A stretch of DNA of 56,575 bases from CAKSQL01 sp045649415 (GTDB taxonomy: Bacteria; Bacillota; Clostridia; UBA1381): contig JAZRPY010000007.1 of NCBI GenBank assembly GCA_045649415.1, forward strand, positions 1 to 56,575, in the 5' to 3' direction. Positions 8,000-16,624 of the stretch are shown here, one piece after another. The notes below the pieces were generated by a model. That model was given only the letters and a program-made list of their open reading frames with translations, had not been told where the DNA came from and searched no databases. Numbering within the stretch: the first letter of the stretch is position 1; the number at the start of each line of letters is the position of its first letter. A program made the translations under genes and the position numbers.

Positions 8000-9736
8000 A
8001 TGGAATATAAAGAGTTATTTGAAAAGTTAGGCAATCCTAATCCTATATGTTTTTCCGATTATAAAATTATTATAACTGCAGATGATATACCTAAATATAA
8101 TAGCAAATATGATATTACATTTGTTCCTAATATAGGCGGAACTACTGATGCTGATATAACAGAATTTAAAGCATTCTGGGTTGATATTGATGCAGGTAAG
8201 GATGAAAATGGCAATTATTTTTCCGGCAAAAAAGTCAGGGATTTTAAATCAAAGCAATGGGAGAAAATTTACGGGTTCGCAATACAACCTAATATTGTTA
8301 CTGAAACCAGAAATGGATTTCACTTGATGTGGTTCTTGAAAGAGATGATAAGCGTAGAGCTTTGGAGAAAAATTGAAACAGCTTTAACTGAATATTTTGA
8401 TGGTGATAAATCCGTTTGTTGTCCGTCTAATCAGTTAAGAGTTCCTGGAACTATGTGGAGAAAAGACCCTCAGCATCCATACCTTTGCAAAATCCTGAAA
8501 CAAAATGACAATTACACTTATGTCACATCATACTGCGATGTGTTAAATATTTCAGAATCTACAACATCTGAAAAAAGAAACTCCAGATTCAGATATGCAA
8601 AATCATCATCACCAAAAAGCAAGCCATCAGAACCAAGAGTTTTGACAAGCTACAAGCAAATGTTTGACTATTTAACAAAAGATGTTGATATGTTTTCATA
8701 TCTACAAGAATTCTATGGTTTAGAGGACAACAATCCTCGTTCCTTTAAGTGCATTGTACATAATGATAAGCATCCTAGTGCGAGTATATTTAAGGTTGAT
8801 AGCGGAGTGGAGTTATATTGTTGCAATGCCACAAGCTGTAATTTTAAAGGAAATATCATTCAGGTTGTTGCTATGTTAGAAGGATGTTCAAGATCGGATG
8901 CCATTACTAAAATTTGTAGAAACCTTAATATTGAATATAAAGTTGATTCCAAACTGGAAGCACTACTCAGAGACAACATAAACACCATCAAGGATGATAT
9001 AAAAAATTCACACACAGAATTGCATAGCACCGTCTATCGCTACCTGCCGACACTAAGAGAACTGCACGAGATTGCGATAGATAGCCTTGAGTATGCAAAG
9101 ACAGAAAATAAATTCTTATTCACAGCATCAATTCAGTATATTGCCCAACAATTAGGAAGAAGTGATAAAAAGAACACCACAGCAGACATTGGGTTTTTGT
9201 GTTTGCTCAAGATGATTGAAAAGGTCGATTTGGATGCAGATACAGATGTACCAAAGGAATATGAAAGGTATATTAGAAAATTTCAAGGGACAAAGGAAAA
9301 TTATATAACAGTTTTTTCAATTCCGTACTACACACATACTGTCTTGAATGAGTGTGAAGATGTTGCAAGGCAGATTAAAGCAAAAGGTTTAAGGAAAGCC
9401 CATTTTTCCTATGAAACTGTTGCTAATGCTTTCGGCAAAGAGACTGCGGATAGGGTTTTTCCGCAAATCAAGGGCAAATCAGTAAAAGAAATAGATAACT
9501 TTTTGGTTCGTGCTATGGAGAGATTAATTGAAAAAGATGGTTATTTTACCCTTAACACCCTCAAGAGTTATTATGCTGATAACGGAGTGTTCTTTAAAGA
9601 AAAGACTTATATAAGGCAACTGCCTGCAATAATGCAGCAACTTAATCTTGAAAAGATAAAAGCATCAAAGAAGATAAAGGAGCAATACAGAATACTTTCA
9701 GCAGGCTTCCCATATCTTTTTAGAAAAAAATCCTGA
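8000..9736 (+). CDS. Replication primase: RepB-type prim-pol domain plus CHC2 zinc finger
   Basis: Probably primes replication of the mobile element. Residues about 1-180 match the RepB-like primase fold: the acidic pair in AFWVDIDAGKD (Asp62, Asp64), TETRNGFHLMWFL (101-113), and NQLRVPGTMW (144-153). A CHC2-type zinc finger follows at about 249-293 (C251, H254, C274 or C275, C280). The C-terminal half (about 330-578) is helical and may hold winged-helix segments but no visible Walker motifs, so it does not look like a helicase. The start is the ATG at 8000, after GAGAGGAG; an in-frame TTG at 7994 lies inside the ribosome site. No relaxase or partition gene is adjacent. Confidence 0.8.
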   Translation: MEYKELFEKLGNPNPICFSDYKIIITADDIPKYNSKYDITFVPNIGGTTDADITEFKAFWVDIDAGKDENGNYFSGKKVRDFKSKQWEKIYGFAIQPNIVTETRNGFHLMWFLKEMISVELWRKIETALTEYFDGDKSVCCPSNQLRVPGTMWRKDPQHPYLCKILKQNDNYTYVTSYCDVLNISESTTSEKRNSRFRYAKSSSPKSKPSEPRVLTSYKQMFDYLTKDVDMFSYLQEFYGLEDNNPRSFKCIVHNDKHPSASIFKVDSGVELYCCNATSCNFKGNIIQVVAMLEGCSRSDAITKICRNLNIEYKVDSKLEALLRDNINTIKDDIKNSHTELHSTVYRYLPTLRELHEIAIDSLEYAKTENKFLFTASIQYIAQQLGRSDKKNTTADIGFLCLLKMIEKVDLDADTDVPKEYERYIRKFQGTKENYITVFSIPYYTHTVLNECEDVARQIKAKGLRKAHFSYETVANAFGKETADRVFPQIKGKSVKEIDNFLVRAMERLIEKDGYFTLNTLKSYYADNGVFFKEKTYIRQLPAIMQQLNLEKIKASKKIKEQYRILSAGFPYLFRKKS

Positions 9737-9889
9737 CATCTGACCAGGCTACATTCTGAATTGTTCAATTTTTTTCGCAGCTTTCCGTAAATTTTGTGAT
9801 TTTATAGAATTTTTGTGAATAAAGGAGATTCAAATTTTTTGTTCAAAACATCATCATAAATATTTTACGGTGAAAGGATGTTGATTTTT

Positions 9890-10276
9890 ATGATGACAGA
9901 AATGAATTCTTACATAAGAAAATATGATATTTTCTATGTCTATTTGGGTTCAGAGAGGAACGGAAGCGTGCAGAACGGTGGCTCTACCGGATTTCGCCCG
10001 TGCATTATTATAAATAATAAGGTTGCATGTGATGTAAGTCCCGTACTGTTGGTTGTTCCCATTACTTCAAGTAACGGCAAACACGCCAAAGAAATGCCTA
10101 CTCACTTGGATTTAGGTGACACCTTGAAAAAGCACTCTGTTGCGATGTTTGAACAAATTTTAACCGTTAATCGGTATCAATTAAAAAGCAAGATTGCAAG
10201 TCTTTCTGAAAACTTAATTGAAGCTGCAGATGAAAAATTGAAAATATCACTTGGACTGATTCCTCAATATGCATGA
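9890..10276 (+). CDS. MazF/PemK-family toxin (endoribonuclease), no visible antitoxin
   Basis: About 128 residues. The pattern YDIFYVYLG, then TGFRPCIIINNKVA, then VLLVVPITSS, PTHLDL and FEQILTVNRYQLKSKIASL is that of the MazF/PemK/Kid fold, which cleaves RNA at short motifs. Three ATGs compete (9878, 9890, 9893); AAAGGA at 9873-9878 fits 9890 best. Canonical mazEF modules have the antitoxin gene just upstream, but here the preceding 150 bp hold none, and the previous gene is the primase. A solo MazF-like protein or a distant antitoxin is possible. A strong terminator follows. Confidence 0.85.
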   Translation: MMTEMNSYIRKYDIFYVYLGSERNGSVQNGGSTGFRPCIIINNKVACDVSPVLLVVPITSSNGKHAKEMPTHLDLGDTLKKHSVAMFEQILTVNRYQLKSKIASLSENLIEAADEKLKISLGLIPQYA

Positions 10277-10285
10277 AATCAAAAA

Positions 10286-10320
10286 AATAAGAGTGCTTTC
10301 GACTTAGCACTCTTATTTCT
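10286..10320. terminator. Intrinsic terminator after the MazF-like gene
   Basis: Perfect stem AATAAGAGTGCT/AGCACTCTTATT with a 9-nt loop, preceded by an A-run and followed by TTCT, so it can act in both directions. Confidence 0.8.
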
Positions 10321-10631
10321 CTGTTGCGAGAAACGCATCAAATAATAATACAAAAGACAAATTCTACGAAAGAGGGTTTAATGCTACAACAAATGTATTT
10401 TTCTAACCACCACCTTTAATGGAATATCTATATTAACTGCTTGATGCAGATTGTTTTTTGTAAAACAAAATGTCTTATGTATGTGTGATTTATGAATTAT
10501 TTATATTATTACATATAGATTCAAAAAGCCCTTTTTTATCAGAAGATAAGAAAAAGCAACGAAATTGATTGCATCGGTGGTTAAAATTTCAACATCTGTC
10601 ATCTGCGCCAGTTTAGCGGCGATTTTTGCGA
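10321..10631. other. Non-coding gap
   Basis: About 310 bp with no credible gene. CGCC/GGCG followed by ATTTTTG (about 10606-10629) resembles a weak plus-strand terminator. Nothing else stands out. Confidence 0.4.
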
Positions 10632-10660
10632 CAAAAAATAGCACCCACATTAAGGTGCTA
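10632..10660 (-). terminator. Intrinsic terminator of the SLOG gene
   Basis: On the minus strand TAGCACC pairs with GGTGCTA and is followed by TTTTTTG. It overlaps the final codons of the gene ending at 10650. Confidence 0.75.
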
Positions 10661-11165
10661 CATTGATAACATTCTTCTTTTTCTGAACTGCATAATCAAA
10701 TGCAATTTTTGTTCCGCTTTTGGGCTGATAGTCAGATATATCTCTTCTTGAATTTCTCCGCCTTGGAGGGAGATAATCTTCAATATAATAAAAGATACAA
10801 TGTGAGCAAAGGTTTATCATATGTTGATTACGCTCCACATAAGCTGCCCTACCGGAATTTCGCACTTTGTCTGGATAATATGTATCTTCATAACTTTCTA
10901 ATAAATAACCAGTATAATCTTCATTTATGTCCGAATATTCAGCTCGTACATATATTCTTTTGATATGCGGATACTTTTCTCTTAAAGAAGAGACAACTCT
11001 GTGGCAGAAGCGGTCAAATTCGCTCTTGCTTCCAAAGTAAAAAGTATCAACACCAGAATCAATCATTTTTTCAACCTCATTATATAATCTTTCTTCAAAC
11101 TCTGCAGTTTGTTCTATTTTACGATGTCCGACAAAACAACACCGCTTATTCTTTAAATCTTCCAT
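10650..11165 (-). CDS. SLOG-fold protein, YpsA/DUF1273-like
   Basis: 171 residues. It opens with CCFVGHRK after a short N-terminus, the phosphate-binding start of the SLOG (Rossmann-like) fold, and continues with DTFYFGSKSEFDRFCHRVV and the C-terminal TKIAFDYAVQKKKNVINV strand-helix-strand. SLOG proteins bind nucleotides or nucleotide-derived signals and are common near defence and mobile genes. A distant homologue lies in the core region at 38,999-39,511. It is divergent from the XRE regulator at 11,335 and has its own promoter at 11,223-11,251. Function unknown beyond the fold. Confidence 0.75.
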   Translation of the reverse strand: MEDLKNKRCCFVGHRKIEQTAEFEERLYNEVEKMIDSGVDTFYFGSKSEFDRFCHRVVSSLREKYPHIKRIYVRAEYSDINEDYTGYLLESYEDTYYPDKVRNSGRAAYVERNQHMINLCSHCIFYYIEDYLPPRRRNSRRDISDYQPKSGTKIAFDYAVQKKKNVINVAP

Positions 11166-11222
11166 TCATTTCACACTCTCAAAAGCAATTATTTTAGATG
11201 CATATACAATCAATTTGTTTGC

Positions 11223-11251
11223 ATTATACCATTTTTTTATCTTTTAGTCAA
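11223..11251 (-). promoter_or_regulatory. SigA-type promoter for the SLOG gene
   Basis: On the minus strand TTGACT (plus coordinates 11246-11251), a 17-nt spacer and TATAAT (11223-11228). It is about 60 bp upstream of the SLOG start. Confidence 0.8.
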
Positions 11252-11334
11252 TCAATTCTGTTGTTTTATAAACAAGTTTGTTGGTCGATAATAAATCTCA
11301 TCTGAAATATAATATATAGTAGAGGTGAGAGAGT

Positions 11335-11562
11335 ATGAAAAGCAAGAATTATGATGTTTGGCTGGGGATTGGTCTTAACATCTTGCATTATAGACGAGAA
11401 CAAGGTATGACACAGATGCAGTTGGCTGAGAAAGCAAATATAAGCAAAAATCATATGCAAAGAATCGAAACTGCAGCTTGTTCGTGTACATTAGACACTT
11501 TGATTGATATTGCAGAGGCCTTAAAAATACCTTTGCAAAAATTATTTGAATTTAGAGATTAA
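11335..11562 (+). CDS. XRE-family transcriptional regulator (75 aa)
   Basis: A minimal Cro/C1-type helix-turn-helix protein: NILHYRREQGMTQMQLAEKA, then NISKNHMQRIET with the recognition helix, then LIDIAEALKIPLQKLFEF. At 75 residues it is only the DNA-binding domain. The ribosome site is AGAGGTGAGAG. A -10-like TATAAT is at 11308-11313 without a good -35. It is divergent from the SLOG gene and could regulate both directions of the 11.17-11.33 kb intergenic region, where an imperfect AACAA/TTGTT dyad is seen near 11,270-11,282. Confidence 0.85.
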   Translation: MKSKNYDVWLGIGLNILHYRREQGMTQMQLAEKANISKNHMQRIETAACSCTLDTLIDIAEALKIPLQKLFEFRD

Positions 11563-11568
11563 ACAAAA

Positions 11569-11604
11569 AAGAGAGACTTCATCCAAATCGGATGAGGTCT
11601 CTTA
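11569..11604. terminator. Intrinsic terminator after the XRE gene
   Basis: AAGAGAGACTTCATCC pairs with GGATGAGGTCTCTT around AAATC, with one mismatch. It is preceded by an A-run and followed by a weak AAACTTTT tail. Confidence 0.7.
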
Positions 11605-12126
11605 AACTTTTATATGAGATTTTTATGTACTCGGAGAGCCTAAACTCTCCGATATGCCACAGCCAAAGTATTCTTATCAAAGAAACACCTGCCGCAGACA
11701 ACTATATTATACAAACGAAAGAAAGGAGTGTCTATTGACACAAATACAAAAGAAAGTGGTGTCATTCCAAATGACATGATTATTATAACGTACACTTTTT
11801 CATTTGTCAGCCCCTTTTTTGAAAATTCTTAAAAATTTTTTCACAGAAAAAGACAACCCAGATTTACTGAATTGTCTCCTCTTAAAAGTTTAGCGTTCAT
11901 TCATCATATTATCCTTACTCTATTGCGTGTATGTAGAAGCAAGAACCATATAACTGCATGTTTTTATATTATCATATGTATATTCTTCAGTCAAATCAAA
12001 AGACAGCCGAATTCTGGCTGCCTCTTGGTATATTTATTCATTCTACAGATCAGAGTGGTTTTTTATTACACTATTCCAATCTATCGTCATATTTATTTTA
12101 AAGCATAAGAAGTATATCGTCAAATT
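11605..12126. other. Gap with several hairpins and very short coupled frames
   Basis: About 520 bp without a normal gene. It holds a perfect TCGGAGAG/CTCTCCGA hairpin (11631-11652), and an AAAGGAG-led 14-codon TTG frame (11735-11779) overlapping an 18-codon ATG frame by four bases. A TGTCATT/AATGACA dyad lies inside the first frame. On the minus strand two terminator-like hairpins with T-runs lie near 11,848-11,876 and 11,997-12,024. Short RNAs or a decayed gene are possible. Confidence 0.35.
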
Positions 12127-12158
12127 TAAAAATACGCCACCGAACCCGATGGCGTATT
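12127..12158 (-). terminator. Terminator of the large minus-strand operon
   Basis: AATACGCCA/TGGCGTATT with a 10-nt loop. On the minus strand the stem runs into a short T-run. It lies about 90 bp after the stop of the 965-aa gene. Confidence 0.75.
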
Positions 12159-12246
12159 CCCAACTGCATATGTCAGTTGTATGAAATATTTGAAAGTAAG
12201 TGACCACAGTATTATATTTCTGTGTTTTAAAGACTTTCCCTTTTAA

Positions 12247-15144
12247 TTACAAAGTAAAGAATCCATTTTCAAAAGATGATGGGAACATAAACTTTTTCTC
12301 CGCTTTTCCAAAAACAACAGTAATATAATTATCTGTCAATTCCGAAACTACACCTTCGCCAAATTTCTTATGATTTACAGTTATACCAACTTTAACACCA
12401 GAAACATCAACCTTTGGTTTTTCTGGTTCTTCTTGCTTTGGTGCAACCTTTTGGGCTGATGCAAAATTAACTGCAGCTTTAAAATCAGGCATAGGTGGTG
12501 TTGCTTTTGATACAACAACATCCGATTTTATAGTTGTTATTGCCGGTTCGTCTTCATCATCTTCAAAATTAGTATTGTATGCCACTTCGGGAACATCATC
12601 ATCTGCTCTTTCAGGAGCAGACATGGTTTCTTGCTGATTATAGAATAACTTTTCATATTCTGCTCGTTTGATAACAGTATCCCAACCGCCGACATCCTCA
12701 CCTTCATGCTTATCAATACCGGTATATGAAAGACTGGAATCTTCATAGCGCTTGAATTTGTAGATAGCATCATTCATAAGTGATGCATTAAACACATTCA
12801 ATTCTACAAGTAAATTAAAATCTTTAACATCAAGGCCTGTAACGGTCTTAAAAAGACCTGGTTCAAGTTGAGTGATAACATCTTTTAAAGAACGCTCACG
12901 ATAATCTGTAAGATACATAAATACGGGAACGCGTGTGGCAAATTTAATCAGTTTTTCCTGAATTTGCTTACGCATTGACTTGTATTCTTTCTCTTCATCC
13001 GAAAGTTCTTTCTTTTCCTTGCCTGTGAGTTTTTCGCCTTTTTCTTTTTTTGCTTTTTTAACCGCCTCAGATTTATTGATAATTGTTTCAATATCGGAGT
13101 TAAGACTTCTGAATCCTTCAATTCTCATTAAAGCATCCATAGCCTCTTTACTTGCCATAAGACGAGCAAGAGTTTCATTATCAACATTAACCAAAAGCGC
13201 AGATTCCCAACGTTTTGCTAAAAGCGTAGCAGAAGTTCCAGCCATTGCAATATCAAGAATATCCTGAGCATTAATTTGCCGCATTGCACTGCCATCATAA
13301 GCAAGTACGGGCAGGAAGTTTATAAACTCTGCAACTTTCTTTTCAGGATTACTTTCATTAACATTTAATCTGCAACTGTAATCAGAAATCTGTTTTAAAG
13401 CTCTGTCGAGAGCAAAGTCAAAAACATAACATTCATGCTTCATGATTTCCTTTGTACCGGCACCTGTTTTTATTTCCCAAGGACTTTGAACTCTAAATGC
13501 TGCCTGGAAATATGTTTCAGGACTTTTAAGATTACGGAGCATAAAAATGCCTGTCCAGGGTTTAACCGTGACACCGGTTGTGAGCTTACCGCATGAAAGT
13601 GTAATTGTCTTTGTTTCAAGAGGATCGCCCATTGCCTTTTTAACGGGTTCAAGAGCATCCACACCAATACCTGCACCAGTTCCTGCACAAACAATAACCT
13701 TGTAATCATGGTAAAATGTGTTCTGATTTTCCATAAGCAGATTATACATTGCAAAACAAGATGCTACATTAGGCAAGAACCAGAAGGTGTGTGTAAGCAC
13801 TTTCATCAGTGCAGTGTGTGAATAAGGCATAGGAGGTCTTTTATCTTGTCCCAGCTTCATATCATCAACCGCAGAAGGAAGATGTGCTCCACGAATTAAG
13901 TCTAACCATTTCTGTACATAGTCTTTATAAACAAACTGTGCTTCTTTACCTTTACCTTTTGCACTGAAAAATACATTAAGGTCAAATTCGTTGTATTCGC
14001 CTTGCATTGCAATCTGGCGAATGCTTTCAGGAATACGATAGGTCATCATAACCATTCTCGGAAGTGCCGCATAAGGGTTATCCGGTGTATCGCCCCAATT
14101 TTCCTTTGCACGTTGTTCATCCGAATATGTCCAGTTATAAATTTGGTCTTCTATAAATTCACCGCTGTTAATTGCTCTGAATGGAGTTCCCGAAAGGAAG
14201 AGGTAATAAGATGTTGTGATAGGCAAAAAGGTTTCATTATAGGCATTATCAGCCTCATCCCTTTTATATTTCTCCATATCAAAATCATATTCTTCTTCAT
14301 CATCTTGCTCAAAAAGTTTTTTGGCATTTTCACGCCAAGCACCAAAGTGATACTCGTCAAATATAACTATATCCCAGTTGGTAGTATGTACCCATTCATT
14401 TTTTGCTTTAATGCCGCCATTTTCATTAGTGCCAAGATAATCCTGGAAAGAACCAAAACACACCATCGGGCGGTCTGGGTCTGCATCTTCATAGTTCATT
14501 CCGCCTCGGCAGATAAATTGCCAACCTTCAAAATCCACATGAGTCATTAAATCTTCTTCCCAAGCAACTTCAACTGCGGGCTTGAAAGTAAGAATAAGAA
14601 CCTTTGTAAAGCCCATTTTCTTTGCAAGCTGATAGGATGCAAAGGTCTTTCCAAAACGCATTTTAGCATTCCATAAAAACTTGGGAGCTTTGTCAGGATA
14701 ATCTTTCTTTGCCGATTTAAAATATTCTATTGTTTTATCAACAGCTTCTTTTTGTTCTGGGCGCATTGCAAAGGTGTTTGTTCTGTTTTCGTAGTTTATA
14801 GTACCTGTGCGTAATGCAGTTATAGCTGCAAGAACATCTTTAACCTCGCACCTGTACCACTCACCGCCGACACATTCAATGCCTTTTTTCTTTAAAACTC
14901 TATGTACATCGTGATCCGTAAAGGATGTTCCGTCATTCAGCATAGCAGATTCAGCTAAATGAATTGTATATGGAACAGTCCCATCCGGTCTTTTTGTTGG
15001 ATATTGCTGTGCAACTCTCTTTTCAACATCCTTTTCTGTATAACCGACCTTTAAAAGTCCTTTGTATTGCGGATTACTGTCCGAATACGCATATATCATC
15101 GGTTTAGATTCAGGACGTTGAGGGAAAAAATCTGTATTTGCCAT
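12247..15144 (-). CDS. GIY-YIG-like (T5orf172) nuclease fused to a DEAD/DEAH helicase, restriction-like
   Basis: Likely DNA-translocating nuclease of a restriction-type system. Residues about 16-110 resemble the T5orf172/MUG113 branch of GIY-YIG nucleases (MIYAYSD, LLKVGYTEKDVEKRV, GGEWYRC). A superfamily-2 helicase follows: Walker A AKMRFGKT (160-167), DEYH (263-266), SGTPFRA (318-324), and a motif VI-like QAAFRVQ later. A Lys/Glu-rich segment lies mid-protein. The last 50 residues (VNHKKFGEGVVSEL onward) resemble the Tudor-like tail of UvrD/PcrA helicases. It is the last gene of the operon, downstream of two methyltransferase-fold proteins, which fits a methylation-guided restriction enzyme. 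The ribosome site AGGTGGTG supports the ATG. Confidence 0.85.
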   Translation of the reverse strand: MANTDFFPQRPESKPMIYAYSDSNPQYKGLLKVGYTEKDVEKRVAQQYPTKRPDGTVPYTIHLAESAMLNDGTSFTDHDVHRVLKKKGIECVGGEWYRCEVKDVLAAITALRTGTINYENRTNTFAMRPEQKEAVDKTIEYFKSAKKDYPDKAPKFLWNAKMRFGKTFASYQLAKKMGFTKVLILTFKPAVEVAWEEDLMTHVDFEGWQFICRGGMNYEDADPDRPMVCFGSFQDYLGTNENGGIKAKNEWVHTTNWDIVIFDEYHFGAWRENAKKLFEQDDEEEYDFDMEKYKRDEADNAYNETFLPITTSYYLFLSGTPFRAINSGEFIEDQIYNWTYSDEQRAKENWGDTPDNPYAALPRMVMMTYRIPESIRQIAMQGEYNEFDLNVFFSAKGKGKEAQFVYKDYVQKWLDLIRGAHLPSAVDDMKLGQDKRPPMPYSHTALMKVLTHTFWFLPNVASCFAMYNLLMENQNTFYHDYKVIVCAGTGAGIGVDALEPVKKAMGDPLETKTITLSCGKLTTGVTVKPWTGIFMLRNLKSPETYFQAAFRVQSPWEIKTGAGTKEIMKHECYVFDFALDRALKQISDYSCRLNVNESNPEKKVAEFINFLPVLAYDGSAMRQINAQDILDIAMAGTSATLLAKRWESALLVNVDNETLARLMASKEAMDALMRIEGFRSLNSDIETIINKSEAVKKAKKEKGEKLTGKEKKELSDEEKEYKSMRKQIQEKLIKFATRVPVFMYLTDYRERSLKDVITQLEPGLFKTVTGLDVKDFNLLVELNVFNASLMNDAIYKFKRYEDSSLSYTGIDKHEGEDVGGWDTVIKRAEYEKLFYNQQETMSAPERADDDVPEVAYNTNFEDDEDEPAITTIKSDVVVSKATPPMPDFKAAVNFASAQKVAPKQEEPEKPKVDVSGVKVGITVNHKKFGEGVVSELTDNYITVVFGKAEKKFMFPSSFENGFFTL

Positions 15145-15166
15145 TTGTTTTTTTCACCACCTGTTT

Positions 15167-15625
15167 TTATATAGTACATAACTGTTCTTTTGTTTTTTGA
15201 TTACCTTCTTCGTCTGTCCATTCTGTTGTAATATAAAATTTAGAGGCAGAATTCATAGAAACAACCGCAACAATCTCAAAACTTTTCTGAGGTTCAAGTT
15301 GTTCAAAGGGTAACTTTTCTCTGTCTATTAAAAAGATGTTTGAATCTTTTTGTATAGTAGCATTTACATTATAGGCAGTTGTATTACCTGAATTCCATAT
15401 TTTTAATCTGTTTTTTCCTTTTGCAATATGGACCATTCTTGCTTCTACACACGATTCGCTACTTTTCGCCTTATTTTCCTCAATTTTGGATAGTTCATAT
15501 TCTTTTATTTTACAATCCAATTCATTAAGTTTGTTTTGCAACTTTTGTGCTTTGTTTGATTTAATTAAGGAGATTATAGACACAAGCAATGCGATGCCTG
15601 CAATTATAACCGATGCCAGTTCCAT
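15167..15625 (-). CDS. Membrane-anchored protein, unknown (152 aa)
   Basis: The frame opens at 15640, but GGAGG lies before the ATG at 15625, so the product begins MELASVIIAGIALLVS. The N-terminal hydrophobic helix (about residues 3-20) is followed by a charged coiled-coil-like stretch (KSNKAQKLQNKLNELDC), then a beta-rich domain with MVHIAKGKNRLKIWNSG. It resembles in layout the 235-aa protein encoded two genes upstream (membrane helix plus immunoglobulin-like beta domain). No family is recognised. Its place inside a restriction-like operon suggests an accessory defence or signalling role. Confidence 0.65.
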   Translation of the reverse strand: MELASVIIAGIALLVSIISLIKSNKAQKLQNKLNELDCKIKEYELSKIEENKAKSSESCVEARMVHIAKGKNRLKIWNSGNTTAYNVNATIQKDSNIFLIDREKLPFEQLEPQKSFEIVAVVSMNSASKFYITTEWTDEEGNQKTKEQLCTI

Positions 15626-15630
15626 ATGTT

Positions 15631-15903
15631 TTACCTCCATTTCTTAAATGCCTTTTTCAATTGTTTTTCAACAGATTTAATTATTTCTTCCTCAGCATCT
15701 TTGATGTTCAGTTCAATGTTTTCGCTGTTTGCTTCAATAAGCTCTGCTTTTGTATATATGGCTTTACAGTCTGAGCATTCAAACCTAATATTATCGTCAG
15801 CATTTATTAGTTCGTTTGCGTTATCATCAACATCCAATGAGGCAAATTGGTCGTTACCACATACTGGGCAGAATAATACTATATTCTTTTCAAAATCGTT
15901 CAT
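15631..15903 (-). CDS. Small zinc-ribbon protein (ECs_2282-like)
   Basis: About 90 residues, with two CxxC pairs (FCPVCGN near the start and FECSDCKAIYT in the middle) that would bind one zinc ion, then an acidic helix and a basic tail (KQLKKAFKKW). The pattern recalls the ECs_2282 family of putative zinc-binding proteins; I recognise it only by its layout. The ATG at 15903 follows AAAGGTAGG; an upstream in-frame ATG (15927) is less likely. It lies between two membrane-protein genes of the same operon, 5 bp from the next start region. Confidence 0.65.
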   Translation of the reverse strand: MNDFEKNIVLFCPVCGNDQFASLDVDDNANELINADDNIRFECSDCKAIYTKAELIEANSENIELNIKDAEEEIIKSVEKQLKKAFKKWR

Positions 15904-15916
15904 TTTGTACCTACCT

Positions 15917-16624
15917 TTAAATATCATACAGTTCTAAAAATCTAGATACTGCTTGTCCGATATACTTCAATTTATTATTCTTAACTTCAAATTTCATTGT
16001 TATATGTTGATCAAACTGCACTTGGCTATCAGATGTAACAGATAAAACTATATGTGAATAGTAAGTTTTTTCTTCATCTAATGTTATATTTATATTTTCT
16101 GAGTGGAATATGAAGAATTCCTCAGGTTTGAGGTTGAAATATTCATTCTCATACACGCCGCTATAAGTACTACTATCTGTTTTGTTTAATAGAAGCCAAG
16201 AATTTGATAATTCTAATTGCATAACCATAACCCAAGGAGCAAAAGTCTTGCCAATGTTTTTTACAACAAGATTTAATGTAAAACTGCCATCATCTGCATA
16301 TTTCACATCGCAGGAGTTAATATCAAAATAAGGGCAACTACTAAACACTTGCGCTTTAAAAAGTTTGTCTTGTGTTATATCGCCTTGCCTTTTGTATTCA
16401 ATGTTCTGCCAAAGGGCAATAACACCAAGAAAGATAGTCGCAGCTGCGCTTAAAACGCCGCCCCATAAACTCGCTAAATTGGCTGTCATCCAAGAACAAT
16501 TTGCACATGAAATCCCTATGATAGAAAAAACGGCAAGAATCGATATAGATATTATAGCAAAAGTTTTAAAACCGCCATTTTTTACAATTTTGTATTTACT
16601 CTTTGTTTTTTTCTTACTTTTCAT
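15917..16624 (-). CDS. Membrane protein, unknown (235 aa)
   Basis: Two hydrophobic segments (about residues 19-42 and 50-73) separated by a short loop, with a strongly basic N-terminus (MKSKKKTKSKYK), then a soluble beta-rich domain of about 150 residues. The start is ambiguous: in-frame ATGs at 16645 and 16624 both overlap the end of the methyltransferase gene, and GGTGA favours 16624. The overlap implies translational coupling. Two membrane spans plus an extramembrane domain recall effector or sensor proteins in defence operons, but no family is recognised. Confidence 0.65.
   Translation of the reverse strand: MKSKKKTKSKYKIVKNGGFKTFAIISISILAVFSIIGISCANCSWMTANLASLWGGVLSAAATIFLGVIALWQNIEYKRQGDITQDKLFKAQVFSSCPYFDINSCDVKYADDGSFTLNLVVKNIGKTFAPWVMVMQLELSNSWLLLNKTDSSTYSGVYENEYFNLKPEEFFIFHSENINITLDEEKTYYSHIVLSVTSDSQVQFDQHITMKFEVKNNKLKYIGQAVSRFLELYDI

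Noticed and set aside
11872..12108. Open frame of 78 codons on the plus strand
   Set aside because: No ribosome site; it runs through two minus-strand terminator-like hairpins.
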